From a virus, in IMG/VR virus record IMGVR_UViG_3300032291_000088, positions 1 to 24,386 of that record: a stretch of DNA of 24,386 bases, one strand, 5' to 3'. Below the pieces are notes generated by a model, which was not told the origin of the DNA, did not search any database, and saw only the letters and a list, made by a program, of their open reading frames with translations. Of this stretch, positions 1 through 8,264 are shown in pieces (positions within the stretch are counted from its first letter, which is position 1; each line of letters opens with the position of its first letter). The position numbers and the translations under genes were made by a program.

Positions 1-2
1 AC

Positions 3-446
3 AAACTTGTATCTCGTGATTACGTACGCCGCGAGATCCCAATGGATCTAAATGTATCTCAAGAAGAACAACGCGTTGACATTGAAGAAATGCGTGATGC
101 TCTGCGTGTATCTGTTGCGCAGTATGCTCAGGCTATTCCTGCCTTGGCAGCGCAAGGCCAAGACCCTTCAGAGATTGTCAGCCGCATCGCAGCTGTTATC
201 CAAGGTCGGCAAAAGGGCCTCTCGCTAGAATCAGTAGTGGAGAAGGCTTTTGCTCCACCACCGGCACCAGAGATGCCACCACAGATGCCAGGTATGCCTG
301 GCGCTGAACAAATGCTTCCAGCAGCAGGTGCGGCCTCCGCCCCTGCCTCGCAGCAACCTCCAAATCCACAAGGTGGTATGGCCCCTGCTGCTGGTCAAAA
401 ACCCGATATAGCGTCACTACTAGCCGGAATCACCGGCGCAGCATAA
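3..446 (+). CDS. Portal protein, C-terminal end (5' truncated by window)
   Basis: The reading frame is open from the first complete codon in the window, so the ATG at 42 is probably internal and the gene starts upstream. The visible 147 residues begin LVSRDYVRREIPMD, then a helical, acidic segment (VSQEEQRVDIEEMRDALR) and a Pro/Ala/Met/Gln-rich disordered tail (APPPAPEMPPQ, QPPNPQGG) ending SLLAGITGAA. A helical segment followed by a Pro-rich low-complexity tail at the start of a virion gene run matches the C-terminus of phage portal proteins, the dodecameric ring at the capsid vertex through which DNA passes. Large virion genes, scaffold and capsid follow, as expected after a portal. The clip and crown domains are outside the window, so the call rests on position and tail composition; another head protein is possible. 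Confidence 0.55.
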   Translation, partial: KLVSRDYVRREIPMDLNVSQEEQRVDIEEMRDALRVSVAQYAQAIPALAAQGQDPSEIVSRIAAVIQGRQKGLSLESVVEKAFAPPPAPEMPPQMPGMPGAEQMLPAAGAASAPASQQPPNPQGGMAPAAGQKPDIASLLAGITGAA

Positions 447-463
447 CCGAAGGAGGTGCAAAG

Positions 464-592
464 ATGAATAAAGGAACACACGCTCCAGCTCCAGTACAAC
501 CAGTAAAGGTTGACACTAAGGCAGGATCAGTCAAAGGCGGTAAGGTTGACTTCGGTTATGCCGGACCAGCTCGCAAAGGCAAGAAGGCTTAA
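464..592 (+). CDS. Small basic hypothetical protein (42 aa)
   Basis: A 42-residue ORF with a near-perfect Shine-Dalgarno, AAGGAGGT, seven bases before the ATG, one of the best ribosome sites in the window. The product is Lys/Gly/Ala/Pro-rich (starts MNKGTHAPAPVQPVKV, ends GPARKGKKA), with no hydrophobic core, membrane segment or recognisable domain. It lies 17 bases after the portal stop. The strong ribosome site makes it likely to be real and well expressed. Its composition resembles the other short basic peptides at 12067-12796, so it may be a nucleic-acid-associated or virion microprotein, but the function is unknown. Confidence 0.6.
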   Translation: MNKGTHAPAPVQPVKVDTKAGSVKGGKVDFGYAGPARKGKKA

Positions 593-617
593 TTAGTTTA
601 GTGGAAAGGTGTACTGG

Positions 618-839
618 GTGAGCAACGATAACAATGACATTCCTCGCCCAGTACGCCCTTCTGATTTCTTAGTAATACTTACAGGTTTCGTTCACAACCT
701 AGCCCAAACATTTGAGGCAATGACCAGTGAACTAATGGAACTATCCATTTATCATTCTAACCAAAAGACGAAGACTATTCGTGCTTGGGAAGATATGACC
801 GCAGATTTAGAAAAGTTAGGAGAAGAAACAGATGGCTGA
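618..839 (+). CDS. Hypothetical small protein downstream of portal (73 aa)
   Basis: I chose the GTG at 618 because GAAAGG at 604-609 lies eight bases upstream; the alternative GTG at 609 would sit on that ribosome site. The product begins MSNDNNDIPRPVRPSDF and continues as an amphipathic helix-rich protein (FLVILTGFVHNLAQTFEAM, ELMELSIYHSNQ) with an acidic end (DLEKLGEETDG). No domain is recognised. Its stop overlaps the next start by eight bases (832-839), so translation is probably coupled. It may be a small head or packaging accessory protein, judged only by position. Confidence 0.65.
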   Translation: MSNDNNDIPRPVRPSDFLVILTGFVHNLAQTFEAMTSELMELSIYHSNQKTKTIRAWEDMTADLEKLGEETDG

Positions 840-1242
840 TACACCAATGAATCCATTGGCCGGCGTTTCAGGTCCTGGACCTTATGCAGTCCGAACAGAT
901 AGTTTACGTATGGGTTCTACTTCATACGGCGAAGGCGTAGACACCGCAGAAATTAAATCAGGTGCACCCCTTGCTTCAACTCCAGATCAACGCCCAATGC
1001 CAGCCGCTGAAGTACGCGACGCTGCTATGGCTGCTCCACTAACAGAATTGTATGCTCCAACATCACGTTCTACTGAACCGATCACTGCTGGTATTGATAT
1101 GGGTCCAGGCGCTGGATCATCAGCTTTGATGATGAAGAAGAACACCGTTAAACTTTCAGATTCTCTAGTACAACTATTGCCTTTTGATACTACTGGTGAG
1201 ATAGCAGTGTTGTATCAAGAAGCGCTAGCGCAAGGTAACTGA
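832..1242 (+). CDS. Hypothetical virion-region protein (136 aa)
   Basis: The ORF starts at ATGGCTGAT overlapping the previous gene by eight bases and ends TGATG, sharing one base with the start of the giant gene. The N-terminal two-thirds is rich in Pro, Ala, Gly, Ser and Thr and looks disordered (NPLAGVSGPGPYAVRTD, GAPLASTPDQRPMPAAEV); the C-terminus (VKLSDSLVQLLPFDTTGEIA) looks folded. No catalytic motif or membrane segment is visible. Tight coupling on both sides suggests it is made with the portal and the giant protein. The family is not recognised. Confidence 0.7.
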   Translation: MADTPMNPLAGVSGPGPYAVRTDSLRMGSTSYGEGVDTAEIKSGAPLASTPDQRPMPAAEVRDAAMAAPLTELYAPTSRSTEPITAGIDMGPGAGSSALMMKKNTVKLSDSLVQLLPFDTTGEIAVLYQEALAQGN

Positions 1243-4200
1243 TGGCTGATAATGTTAAAGCAGCAGCGCTAGCCGCAAACCTACAAGGTGAATCAAAGAA
1301 GCAAGTTGACGATCTAGTCAAGGCTCTCTTTGTCCATAAAGAATTATCTAACTTGCCAGCTGATGCTGCTAAAACAAAGTATTCCAAGTTGCCAGCAAGC
1401 CAGCAACAAGATTTAATAAAGAAGTTTGGTACAGAAGACCCATTAACTAAGCCATCTCAAGGATGGTTAAGTACTGCCTTCAAGTACAACCCAATTACTC
1501 TTGCTTTCAAAGGCGCTATAGAACTATCAGATCTTGCTACACGTACTTATCGTGCTGTTGCTATCCCAATGTCACAAGGCGAAATCGGCTTTGCTTGGGA
1601 TCAAGCTAACGACAAAGGTGACAAGGTATACAACGAAGGCCGTATTGACAAGGCAAAATCAAAGTATGGCCAAGATGCTGTAGATATTGCTATGCGTATT
1701 AAGTCAGGCGAAGATGTAGGAAAACTACTTGCTACCGCAACTCCTGAACAGCAGAAGTATATTATGTTGGCTGATCCTAATAACACAGTCATACCAGGCG
1801 TTAGTAACATCGAGCAAGAACGTGGACTCTTTAATGACGTTCTATCTGAAGTAGACCGCGCTAAGTTCTCTCCAGGACGTCAGTTAGCAAATGCTATTCT
1901 TCCTGAAGAACTTGAAAAGAATGGTTTCCTATACGGCCTAGTATCAGGAACTACTGATACTGCTTTCCGTTTGTTTGCTGATCCACTTGTTGTGGCATCA
2001 AAGATCAAATCTTTGTACACAGTCAGTAAGTACTCTTTAGATGTTATGGCTAAAGGCGAGAAGGTAAATGACTATTTTGCCAAGCCAACTACTGTTGCTT
2101 TCTGGGATCAGTACGGAACAGCGCTTAATAGATACACCACTTTACAAAAGTCTGGTGGCAAAGGTAAAGATCTAGTTGCTGCTAGAGATGAACTTAAACT
2201 ATTAGCTCCTGAGTTTGGCCCAGAGGTAATTAAAGTTCTTCAGAAGTCAGATGTGGTAGATGCCTTTACAGCAAAAGCCTTCCTGCTTAACACAGAAGAA
2301 TCAGTTAATATGCTTAAAGGAGCAGTTGGTCGCAAGCGAGTAATCCTTCCGCGCTTAGATGCTACACGCAAAGCACGAGTAAAAATTATTACTACGTCTA
2401 ATAAGTTTATTAGCATTGATCGCTTTGCGCCACGTATTATAGATGATCTATATGGTCCTCTATCTGATACAGATGGAATCCGTAAGGCAATATCTGAAGA
2501 CGGAACCATTATCGGTGCTAAGGTTAAAGACCTTACAAACCAAAAAGGTTTCGCACGTTTACCTTCCTTGGCTATTGGTGCTCGCTTAGATAGATTTAAG
2601 GCTAAATTTGCCATTGCTCCTATGTTCAAAGATGACGTTTTTAACGTTATGGCAAAGGATGCTTCTACTCAGGTTTACCGTTTAGCGCGTTTAGTCTTGC
2701 CTAAGCAAGATTCAAAGATGATTGCTGAAACCTTTGAGGCCATTGAAAATATGGGCGAGCGCAAAGAAATGGTTAAGGGTATTTGGGGGACTATCGCAGA
2801 AGCACGCGGTCTAAACCTTACCGAAGCCGGTCAAAAGATTGTTAACCAAACTATTACTAAAGGTGACTCTAAGTTCTCTGTAGCAAACTTCGCAGATGAC
2901 TTTCAGGACATCGGTTCTATCCCATCTGACTTTAATCCTTTTATGACCACTCCTAGTCTTGTAGACATTGATCGTGCTGCCGCACGTTCTGGTCTAATAA
3001 GCCGACTATGGGGTCAGTCAAATAAAGAGTGGGTAGATAAGATGACTGGATACTGGTCATTCTTGACGCTCGCTGGTCCTCGTTACGCTATTCGTAACGC
3101 ATCTGAAGATCTAATGGTTCACCTAGCTATCGGTGGCAGCCCTTGGGGTCTTGCTAAGAACCGTTACCTTTCAACTCGTGTAAACACTGCGATAGAAGGC
3201 GCAAGAGCATCTAAGAATTGGTCTGAGAATCCACTAGGCGGTATGCTTCGCATCCTAAATAAGAACGAAGCTGCTAAATTTGAAACTCAAATTGCTGGAA
3301 TTGACGATGCTATTGTTAACGCACGTGAAGAAATCAAAGCAATTCGTGAACAAATTAAGATTACTACAGATCCTGCTGCCAAGGTATCCCTTGAAGCAAA
3401 GATTGATGAGTTAAAAGCCATAACAACTGTATCTGCCACCGAGCAGACACGCAGAATTATGGCTACTGCCCTAACTTCTGGAAGAATTAACCGGTACCGC
3501 AAGGCACTAGGTATGAAACCTATGTTTGAAGAAGAAGCAGGAATACTCGCAGAGCATCTTATCTACGGAAACCTAGAAAATTCTATGTCTATTGTCTCCG
3601 AAGGAGCAAGTAACTTTGCTACTGGTGGAGATTACATCACTAGAGCTACTATCTTTACCCGTTCACACGGAGTTCGTAGCGAAGCCCTAGTAATCAATGA
3701 GCCTAAAGCGGCTAAGTATGGGCCAGCAAGAGCAGATCGTGAATATCGCGCTCGTGCGCTGGGCAACCAAGATGAAGCAGCGTTACTTACTTGGCTTATG
3801 CGTATTAACTACTACGCAAATGATGAATTAGGCGCTATCGCTGTAGCAAACTTGAGCAATACAAAAGATGGCAAAGAACTTGCTATTGGTAAGATTTTGG
3901 ACTGGATGAAAGCAAACCCATCTTTCCGTACAGAAGCACAACTTGCCGCACGTAACATTGATGAAAGACAACACGCAGAGATTGTTTACAAGCGTGCTGC
4001 TGAGATCTTTGAAAAGCGTGGAGCAACAGCTGATTCTGCTAAAGAATTAAACCTAGAATTACTAGGCAAGATACGCACAACTAACGATCAGGGTGAAGCT
4101 ATCATCTCTGGTAAGTTGTCACTAGATGATGTATCTAATTTAGATGATGCTGACATTCCATCATACGTACTTGGACCAGCACTTGTGCCTATTTCTGATT

Positions 4201-6074
4201 CAGGCAACATCACCTCATCTTTGATGACAAAGGGTTGGACTTGGCTAGGCTTGGCTAACGCCCGTCTATCTCGTCAGCCTATTGTGTTTAATGAGATTAT
4301 TAGCCTTCGCAAGCAGATGAAGAAGTCTGGCTTCGAATCTGCCTACATTAACTCAGTAGTTAGTAAAGTAGATCAAGCCGATCCAAAGAAGATTGCTAAG
4401 GCAACTATTGCCGCAAAGCGTCAGTTTGCTAACTTAGTAGAAGAACGTGCTGTATCTCAGGTAATCGAGTATGTGGATAACCCACTTGTTCGTACCCAGT
4501 TAGCCTTTAACGTTCGTAACTTCTCACGTTTCTATCGTGCTACTGAAGACTTCTATCGTCGTATGTACCGTGTTGTTAAGTACAACCCAATGGCTATCCG
4601 TAAGGCATCGCTTACATATGATGGTATTAGCCATAATGGTTGGATTCAAGAAGACGATCAAGGTGAAAAGTACTTTGTCTACCCAGGCATAGAGCCAATC
4701 TATGCTGCGGTAAGAAGCGCAATGACAACAATGGGTATTCCAGCAGAGTTTAAGACACCTTTCCCAGTACAATTTGGTGCTCAGGTAAAGATGCTTACCC
4801 CATCCTTAAATCAAGATTCCTTGATCCCTACATTCTCAGGTCCATTAGCCGGTGTCTCTATGAAGATGCTTTCTAATATCGTAGATGTAGCTGGCGCTCC
4901 TGGCGCTGCTGACCATATTACTGAGTTAACTCTTGGTAAGTATGCTGTAGATCGTTCTTTCGTTTCTGCTTTCTTGCCTGCTCACATTAACCGTTTATAC
5001 GAAGTAATGGATACAGATGAGCGTGACTCACAGTACGCATCTGCTTGGCGTAAAGCGGTTACTTACCTAGAAGCTGGTGGTCACGGACTACCAGAGAAGT
5101 TTGATGAGACCGGTAATCTAATACCTCCTTCAATCGAGGAACAAGAACTTTACCGTCAGCGTATTAAGAACACAGTTCTTGGTATTCTTGGTACACGTTT
5201 CGTATTTGGATTCTTTGCTCCAGCTTCACCATCTGTACAGTTAAAAGCTGATATGGCTCAATGGATTAGCGACAATGGTAAAGCTAACTTTAAGCAGGCT
5301 TGGAACAGTTTATTGGACCAATACCCAGGCGATTACGACGCAGCAATGACCAAATGGGTAGAATTATTCCCTAACGAAATACCATTTACGATCCCTGAAT
5401 CTGAAAAGAAAACAGTTGCTATTATCAAATACGCAGAAGAATCAGGCGAATTTGTAGACAAGAATCAAGGCTTATTCTCAAAGTATCCACAGGGAGCAGC
5501 GTTCCTTATTCCTAATAAGTCAGGTTTCTCTTGGGATGCCTATAAGACTATGAAGGATATGGGTCTAAAGTACAACAAGCGTGTAGGTGATTACCTGCGT
5601 GAAGTACAAACAGCCTCTGATCTACAGAAGTATTACGCAAAGAAGAATGAATATGAGTCTTCTCTTGAAACTATGGTTACAGACTTTGAACGTAGTCTTG
5701 CTCGTCAAGACTTTACAGAGTGGGCTAAGGTATTCAAAGCTGGCCGTCCATTAGTTCAAGAAGAACTAGCAGAAGGTGGCAAGAAGGCAATCGAGCGCAT
5801 ACGCGCTCTTGATGACTTACGCAATATGCTAAATGATAAAACTGTAACCGTTCGTGGTCCTATCCAGAAATCCCTTAAAGATATGTTGGATACCTACGAT
5901 GACTACAAGATGCAGAAGGAAGCGCTAAGCACACTTTCAGGTACAAGTAACCTTGTATCGTTTATGAAAGATGAAGCAATTGTTAGATTACGTGAACTTG
6001 CTAAGGCAAATGAAAATACTATGAGTGCTTACAACACAATGTTTGCATCGTTAATTGGAGATACAAATGGCTGA
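1242..6074 (+). CDS. Giant virion-associated protein, putative internal/ejection protein (1610 aa)
   Basis: An uninterrupted 1610-codon gene, the largest in the window, starting one base inside the previous stop. The protein is mainly helical. Landmarks: a predicted coiled coil at about residues 675-735 (EIKAIREQIK, KIDELKAI); an aromatic-rich segment at about 1085-1120 (NVRNFSRFYRATEDFYRRMY); a hydrophobic stretch near 1310-1331 (ILGTRFVFGFFAPAS); and a helical C-terminus rich in Lys and Glu. No catalytic motif is evident, and there is no tape-measure-like heptad monotony. Position between portal and scaffold is unusual for a tape measure but fits a large internal capsid protein of the podoviral ejectosome type (compare T7 gp15 and gp16 in role, not sequence). 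Hydrophobic segments could help it cross the host envelope. The coding call is certain; the role is inferred. Confidence 0.9.
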   Translation: MADNVKAAALAANLQGESKKQVDDLVKALFVHKELSNLPADAAKTKYSKLPASQQQDLIKKFGTEDPLTKPSQGWLSTAFKYNPITLAFKGAIELSDLATRTYRAVAIPMSQGEIGFAWDQANDKGDKVYNEGRIDKAKSKYGQDAVDIAMRIKSGEDVGKLLATATPEQQKYIMLADPNNTVIPGVSNIEQERGLFNDVLSEVDRAKFSPGRQLANAILPEELEKNGFLYGLVSGTTDTAFRLFADPLVVASKIKSLYTVSKYSLDVMAKGEKVNDYFAKPTTVAFWDQYGTALNRYTTLQKSGGKGKDLVAARDELKLLAPEFGPEVIKVLQKSDVVDAFTAKAFLLNTEESVNMLKGAVGRKRVILPRLDATRKARVKIITTSNKFISIDRFAPRIIDDLYGPLSDTDGIRKAISEDGTIIGAKVKDLTNQKGFARLPSLAIGARLDRFKAKFAIAPMFKDDVFNVMAKDASTQVYRLARLVLPKQDSKMIAETFEAIENMGERKEMVKGIWGTIAEARGLNLTEAGQKIVNQTITKGDSKFSVANFADDFQDIGSIPSDFNPFMTTPSLVDIDRAAARSGLISRLWGQSNKEWVDKMTGYWSFLTLAGPRYAIRNASEDLMVHLAIGGSPWGLAKNRYLSTRVNTAIEGARASKNWSENPLGGMLRILNKNEAAKFETQIAGIDDAIVNAREEIKAIREQIKITTDPAAKVSLEAKIDELKAITTVSATEQTRRIMATALTSGRINRYRKALGMKPMFEEEAGILAEHLIYGNLENSMSIVSEGASNFATGGDYITRATIFTRSHGVRSEALVINEPKAAKYGPARADREYRARALGNQDEAALLTWLMRINYYANDELGAIAVANLSNTKDGKELAIGKILDWMKANPSFRTEAQLAARNIDERQHAEIVYKRAAEIFEKRGATADSAKELNLELLGKIRTTNDQGEAIISGKLSLDDVSNLDDADIPSYVLGPALVPISDSGNITSSLMTKGWTWLGLANARLSRQPIVFNEIISLRKQMKKSGFESAYINSVVSKVDQADPKKIAKATIAAKRQFANLVEERAVSQVIEYVDNPLVRTQLAFNVRNFSRFYRATEDFYRRMYRVVKYNPMAIRKASLTYDGISHNGWIQEDDQGEKYFVYPGIEPIYAAVRSAMTTMGIPAEFKTPFPVQFGAQVKMLTPSLNQDSLIPTFSGPLAGVSMKMLSNIVDVAGAPGAADHITELTLGKYAVDRSFVSAFLPAHINRLYEVMDTDERDSQYASAWRKAVTYLEAGGHGLPEKFDETGNLIPPSIEEQELYRQRIKNTVLGILGTRFVFGFFAPASPSVQLKADMAQWISDNGKANFKQAWNSLLDQYPGDYDAAMTKWVELFPNEIPFTIPESEKKTVAIIKYAEESGEFVDKNQGLFSKYPQGAAFLIPNKSGFSWDAYKTMKDMGLKYNKRVGDYLREVQTASDLQKYYAKKNEYESSLETMVTDFERSLARQDFTEWAKVFKAGRPLVQEELAEGGKKAIERIRALDDLRNMLNDKTVTVRGPIQKSLKDMLDTYDDYKMQKEALSTLSGTSNLVSFMKDEAIVRLRELAKANENTMSAYNTMFASLIGDTNG

Positions 6075-6666
6075 TGAAATAACACTTCAAGTCTTTGCTA
6101 AAAACATAGCAGATAGTTCTAAAGAAGCACGCCTAGCTCTAGCTCAACAATTAAAAAATGCTGGCTTCTGGACAGGATCTTTGTCTTCTGATTTCAATGT
6201 TAAGTACTATAACGCTTTAGTTAAACTAGAGACCGCATATAAGTCACAAGAAGCCATTAACAAGATGGTTGGCGCAGCACCTGCCAAACGTATTGACGTG
6301 CTTAGATCTACAATAGCATCAGGTGGAGCAGGTGGCACTGGTGGCACTGGCGGCCCAACGACTACTAAGCAGACATATGTAACTAGCCCAACTCAAACAG
6401 CAAAGATTCTTGAAACTGTTGCTAAAGATCTATTAGGTCGTTCTTTAACTAAGGCTGAAAAGGCAAAGTACCAGAAATTAATCAACGCAGAACAAAAGAG
6501 ACAACCTGCAGTTAACGTATCTGGTAAAGGATTTAGCAGAACTACTGGTGGCGTGGATGAAGAACAGTTCATCACAGAAAAGATTGCCGGTACAGCAGAG
6601 GCTAAGACTAATCAAGCATCTGATGCTTACACAATTCTAATGCAGGAACTTGGAGGTCTACGCTAA
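6067..6666 (+). CDS. Virion-associated protein with Gly-rich linker (199 aa)
   Basis: I place the start at ATG 6067, preceded by GGAG at 6057-6060 with six-base spacing; the in-frame TTG at 6055 would overlap that site. The start overlaps the giant gene's stop by eight bases. The N-terminal helical domain (ITLQVFAKNIADSSKEARLA) is followed by a flexible Gly/Thr linker near residues 85-100 (GGAGGTGGTGG) and a second helical block (AKILETVAKDLLGRSLTKAE), then a Gln/Asn-rich end. The pattern of two small helical modules joined by a linker, together with neighbours of similar style, suggests a structural or ejected protein. No enzyme motif seen. Confidence 0.75.
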   Translation: MADEITLQVFAKNIADSSKEARLALAQQLKNAGFWTGSLSSDFNVKYYNALVKLETAYKSQEAINKMVGAAPAKRIDVLRSTIASGGAGGTGGTGGPTTTKQTYVTSPTQTAKILETVAKDLLGRSLTKAEKAKYQKLINAEQKRQPAVNVSGKGFSRTTGGVDEEQFITEKIAGTAEAKTNQASDAYTILMQELGGLR

Positions 6667-8262
6667 ATGGCTAACGCAGTCACCTCTAAGTTAACGAAAC
6701 TTAGTAACCAATACAGTGATAGTGTAAAAGAATTACGCGAACTTCAGGCAAAACTTCGCGCCGGCGGCGCTGGAGTACCAGATGCTGAGGCTAAAAGACT
6801 TAACGGTCTAATCAATGCTGTTGATGCAAAACGTCTAAAATTTATGGCAGAGTATAATGCTCTAAAAAAGTTAGAAAAGCCAGCAAAAGATTACATTAGT
6901 ATTTCAAATGATATCAAAGATATCCAAGCGCAGATAAGTAAAGCGAAGGCTCGTGGAGAAAATACAACTTCTCTACAAGCAAAATTAAAGACCTTAACAA
7001 GTAAATTTAAGGCTATTGCGCCAAAGGTTGAAGCAGCATTTCCTGAAATCAAAGTAAAACTGCCTTCATCAACAGATACTCAAGTACCACCAGTCGGTAA
7101 CGATTATACTGGTAAAGGAACTAAGGCTAGTCCGTTCTTAAAGAGTGGTAAGCCATTTAGTGGTACATATAAAAATAAAAAATATAAAAATGGTATCGAA
7201 GTAGTTGTCGCTGCTGGACAAACACCAGCAGGAGCTGGTGCAGGAGCTGGTGCTGGTGCAGGTGCTGGTGCAGGTTCTGGAGCAGGAGCAGGTACTGGAG
7301 TTAAGGCTAAGACTGCTGCTGAATTAGAAGATGAAGCCCTTAACACAGCAGCAGGAGCTGACTTTGCTTTACCTGAAACTTTATTTAAGAATATCCCAAG
7401 TCTTAATGCACTTCTTAAAAAGTATGTAGCTGAGAAGTGGACTCCAGACAAGTTACGCAAGGCTATCCGTGATGACCTTTGGTTCAAGCAGAACTCTGCT
7501 GAAATCAAGGCACGCTATGTCCAGTACTACAACTATCAGGATCTTGTAAAGTCAGGTCGCGCCAAAGGCTCAACTGACTACGAACTACAGATTGCCAAGA
7601 TCGAAGCAAATCTAAAGAAGCGTGCTACAGAAATAGGTTCAGCCGCTGCTTCAGATCCTGCAGCATTACGTAAGGCTGCTGAGAATCTTTACATTACTAA
7701 CCGTAGTGAAGATACATCATTTATTGATAGTTTCTTAGCCGCTTCAATTCGACCAATAGCTGGAACAATTGGTGGCAAAACAACCGAAGGTTACTCAGGT
7801 CAAGCGCTTAATGATTACAAGTTACTTGTACAAGCAGCACGCGATAATGGATTCCAGATAAGTGACATTATTCCTGGTGGAGCAAGTGAACAACAAGTTC
7901 TACAAGGAATAGCAGCCGGAACTATTGACATTAATAGAATCATTGCTGACTCCCGCAAACTTGCTGCTCAAGGACAACCTCAATATGTCCGTGACCTATT
8001 GGCTCAGGGCTATAACTTAAACCAAGTCTATGCTCCTTACCGTCAGACAATGGCTAACATTCTTGAGATTGATGACCCAAATCAAATTGATCTAAACGAT
8101 CCAACGCTACGCGCTGCCATCACTGACAAGGGCGATATGAATGTCTATGACTTTAAGAAATTGTTACGCCGCGATAATCGCTGGCAATATACAGAACAAG
8201 CAAGAGAAGATGTTTCAACTGCAGCACTAGATGTGTTGCGCGACTTTGGATTCCAGGGGTAA
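6667..8262 (+). CDS. Virion-associated protein with coiled coil and Gly-Ala repeat (531 aa)
   Basis: The start directly follows the previous stop, with GGAGGT nine bases upstream. The N-terminal 120 residues are Lys/Leu-rich and predicted coiled coil (KELRELQAKLRAGG, DIKDIQAQISKAKARG). Residues 140-180 form a basic Gly/Lys segment (GKPFSGTYKNKKYKNG), followed by a pure Gly-Ala run at about 188-211. The C-terminal 300 residues look folded and helical, with YVRDLLAQGYNLNQVYAPYR and YDFKKLLRRDNRWQYTEQAR near the end. I have the impression that such an end occurs in other phage virion proteins, but I cannot name a family. It sits with the giant and LysM genes in what looks like an internal-protein block. 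An ejection or core role is inferred only. Confidence 0.8.
   Translation: MANAVTSKLTKLSNQYSDSVKELRELQAKLRAGGAGVPDAEAKRLNGLINAVDAKRLKFMAEYNALKKLEKPAKDYISISNDIKDIQAQISKAKARGENTTSLQAKLKTLTSKFKAIAPKVEAAFPEIKVKLPSSTDTQVPPVGNDYTGKGTKASPFLKSGKPFSGTYKNKKYKNGIEVVVAAGQTPAGAGAGAGAGAGAGAGSGAGAGTGVKAKTAAELEDEALNTAAGADFALPETLFKNIPSLNALLKKYVAEKWTPDKLRKAIRDDLWFKQNSAEIKARYVQYYNYQDLVKSGRAKGSTDYELQIAKIEANLKKRATEIGSAAASDPAALRKAAENLYITNRSEDTSFIDSFLAASIRPIAGTIGGKTTEGYSGQALNDYKLLVQAARDNGFQISDIIPGGASEQQVLQGIAAGTIDINRIIADSRKLAAQGQPQYVRDLLAQGYNLNQVYAPYRQTMANILEIDDPNQIDLNDPTLRAAITDKGDMNVYDFKKLLRRDNRWQYTEQAREDVSTAALDVLRDFGFQG
7228..7299 (+). repeat. Gly-Ala-coding low-complexity repeat
   Basis: About 72 bases of GGWGCW-type codon pairs encode an alternating Gly-Ala linker, with single Ser and Thr interruptions, inside the 6667-8262 gene. 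It separates the basic N-terminal region from the folded C-terminal region. Replication slippage could vary its length between relatives. Confidence 0.85.
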
Positions 8263-8264
8263 CA

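Noticed and set aside
1242-6074. Tape measure protein
   Set aside because: The length fits, but the gene lies before the capsid gene, lacks a regular tape-measure repeat pattern, and no tail tube or chaperone frameshift pair is nearby. A tape measure remains possible only if other tail genes lie outside the window.
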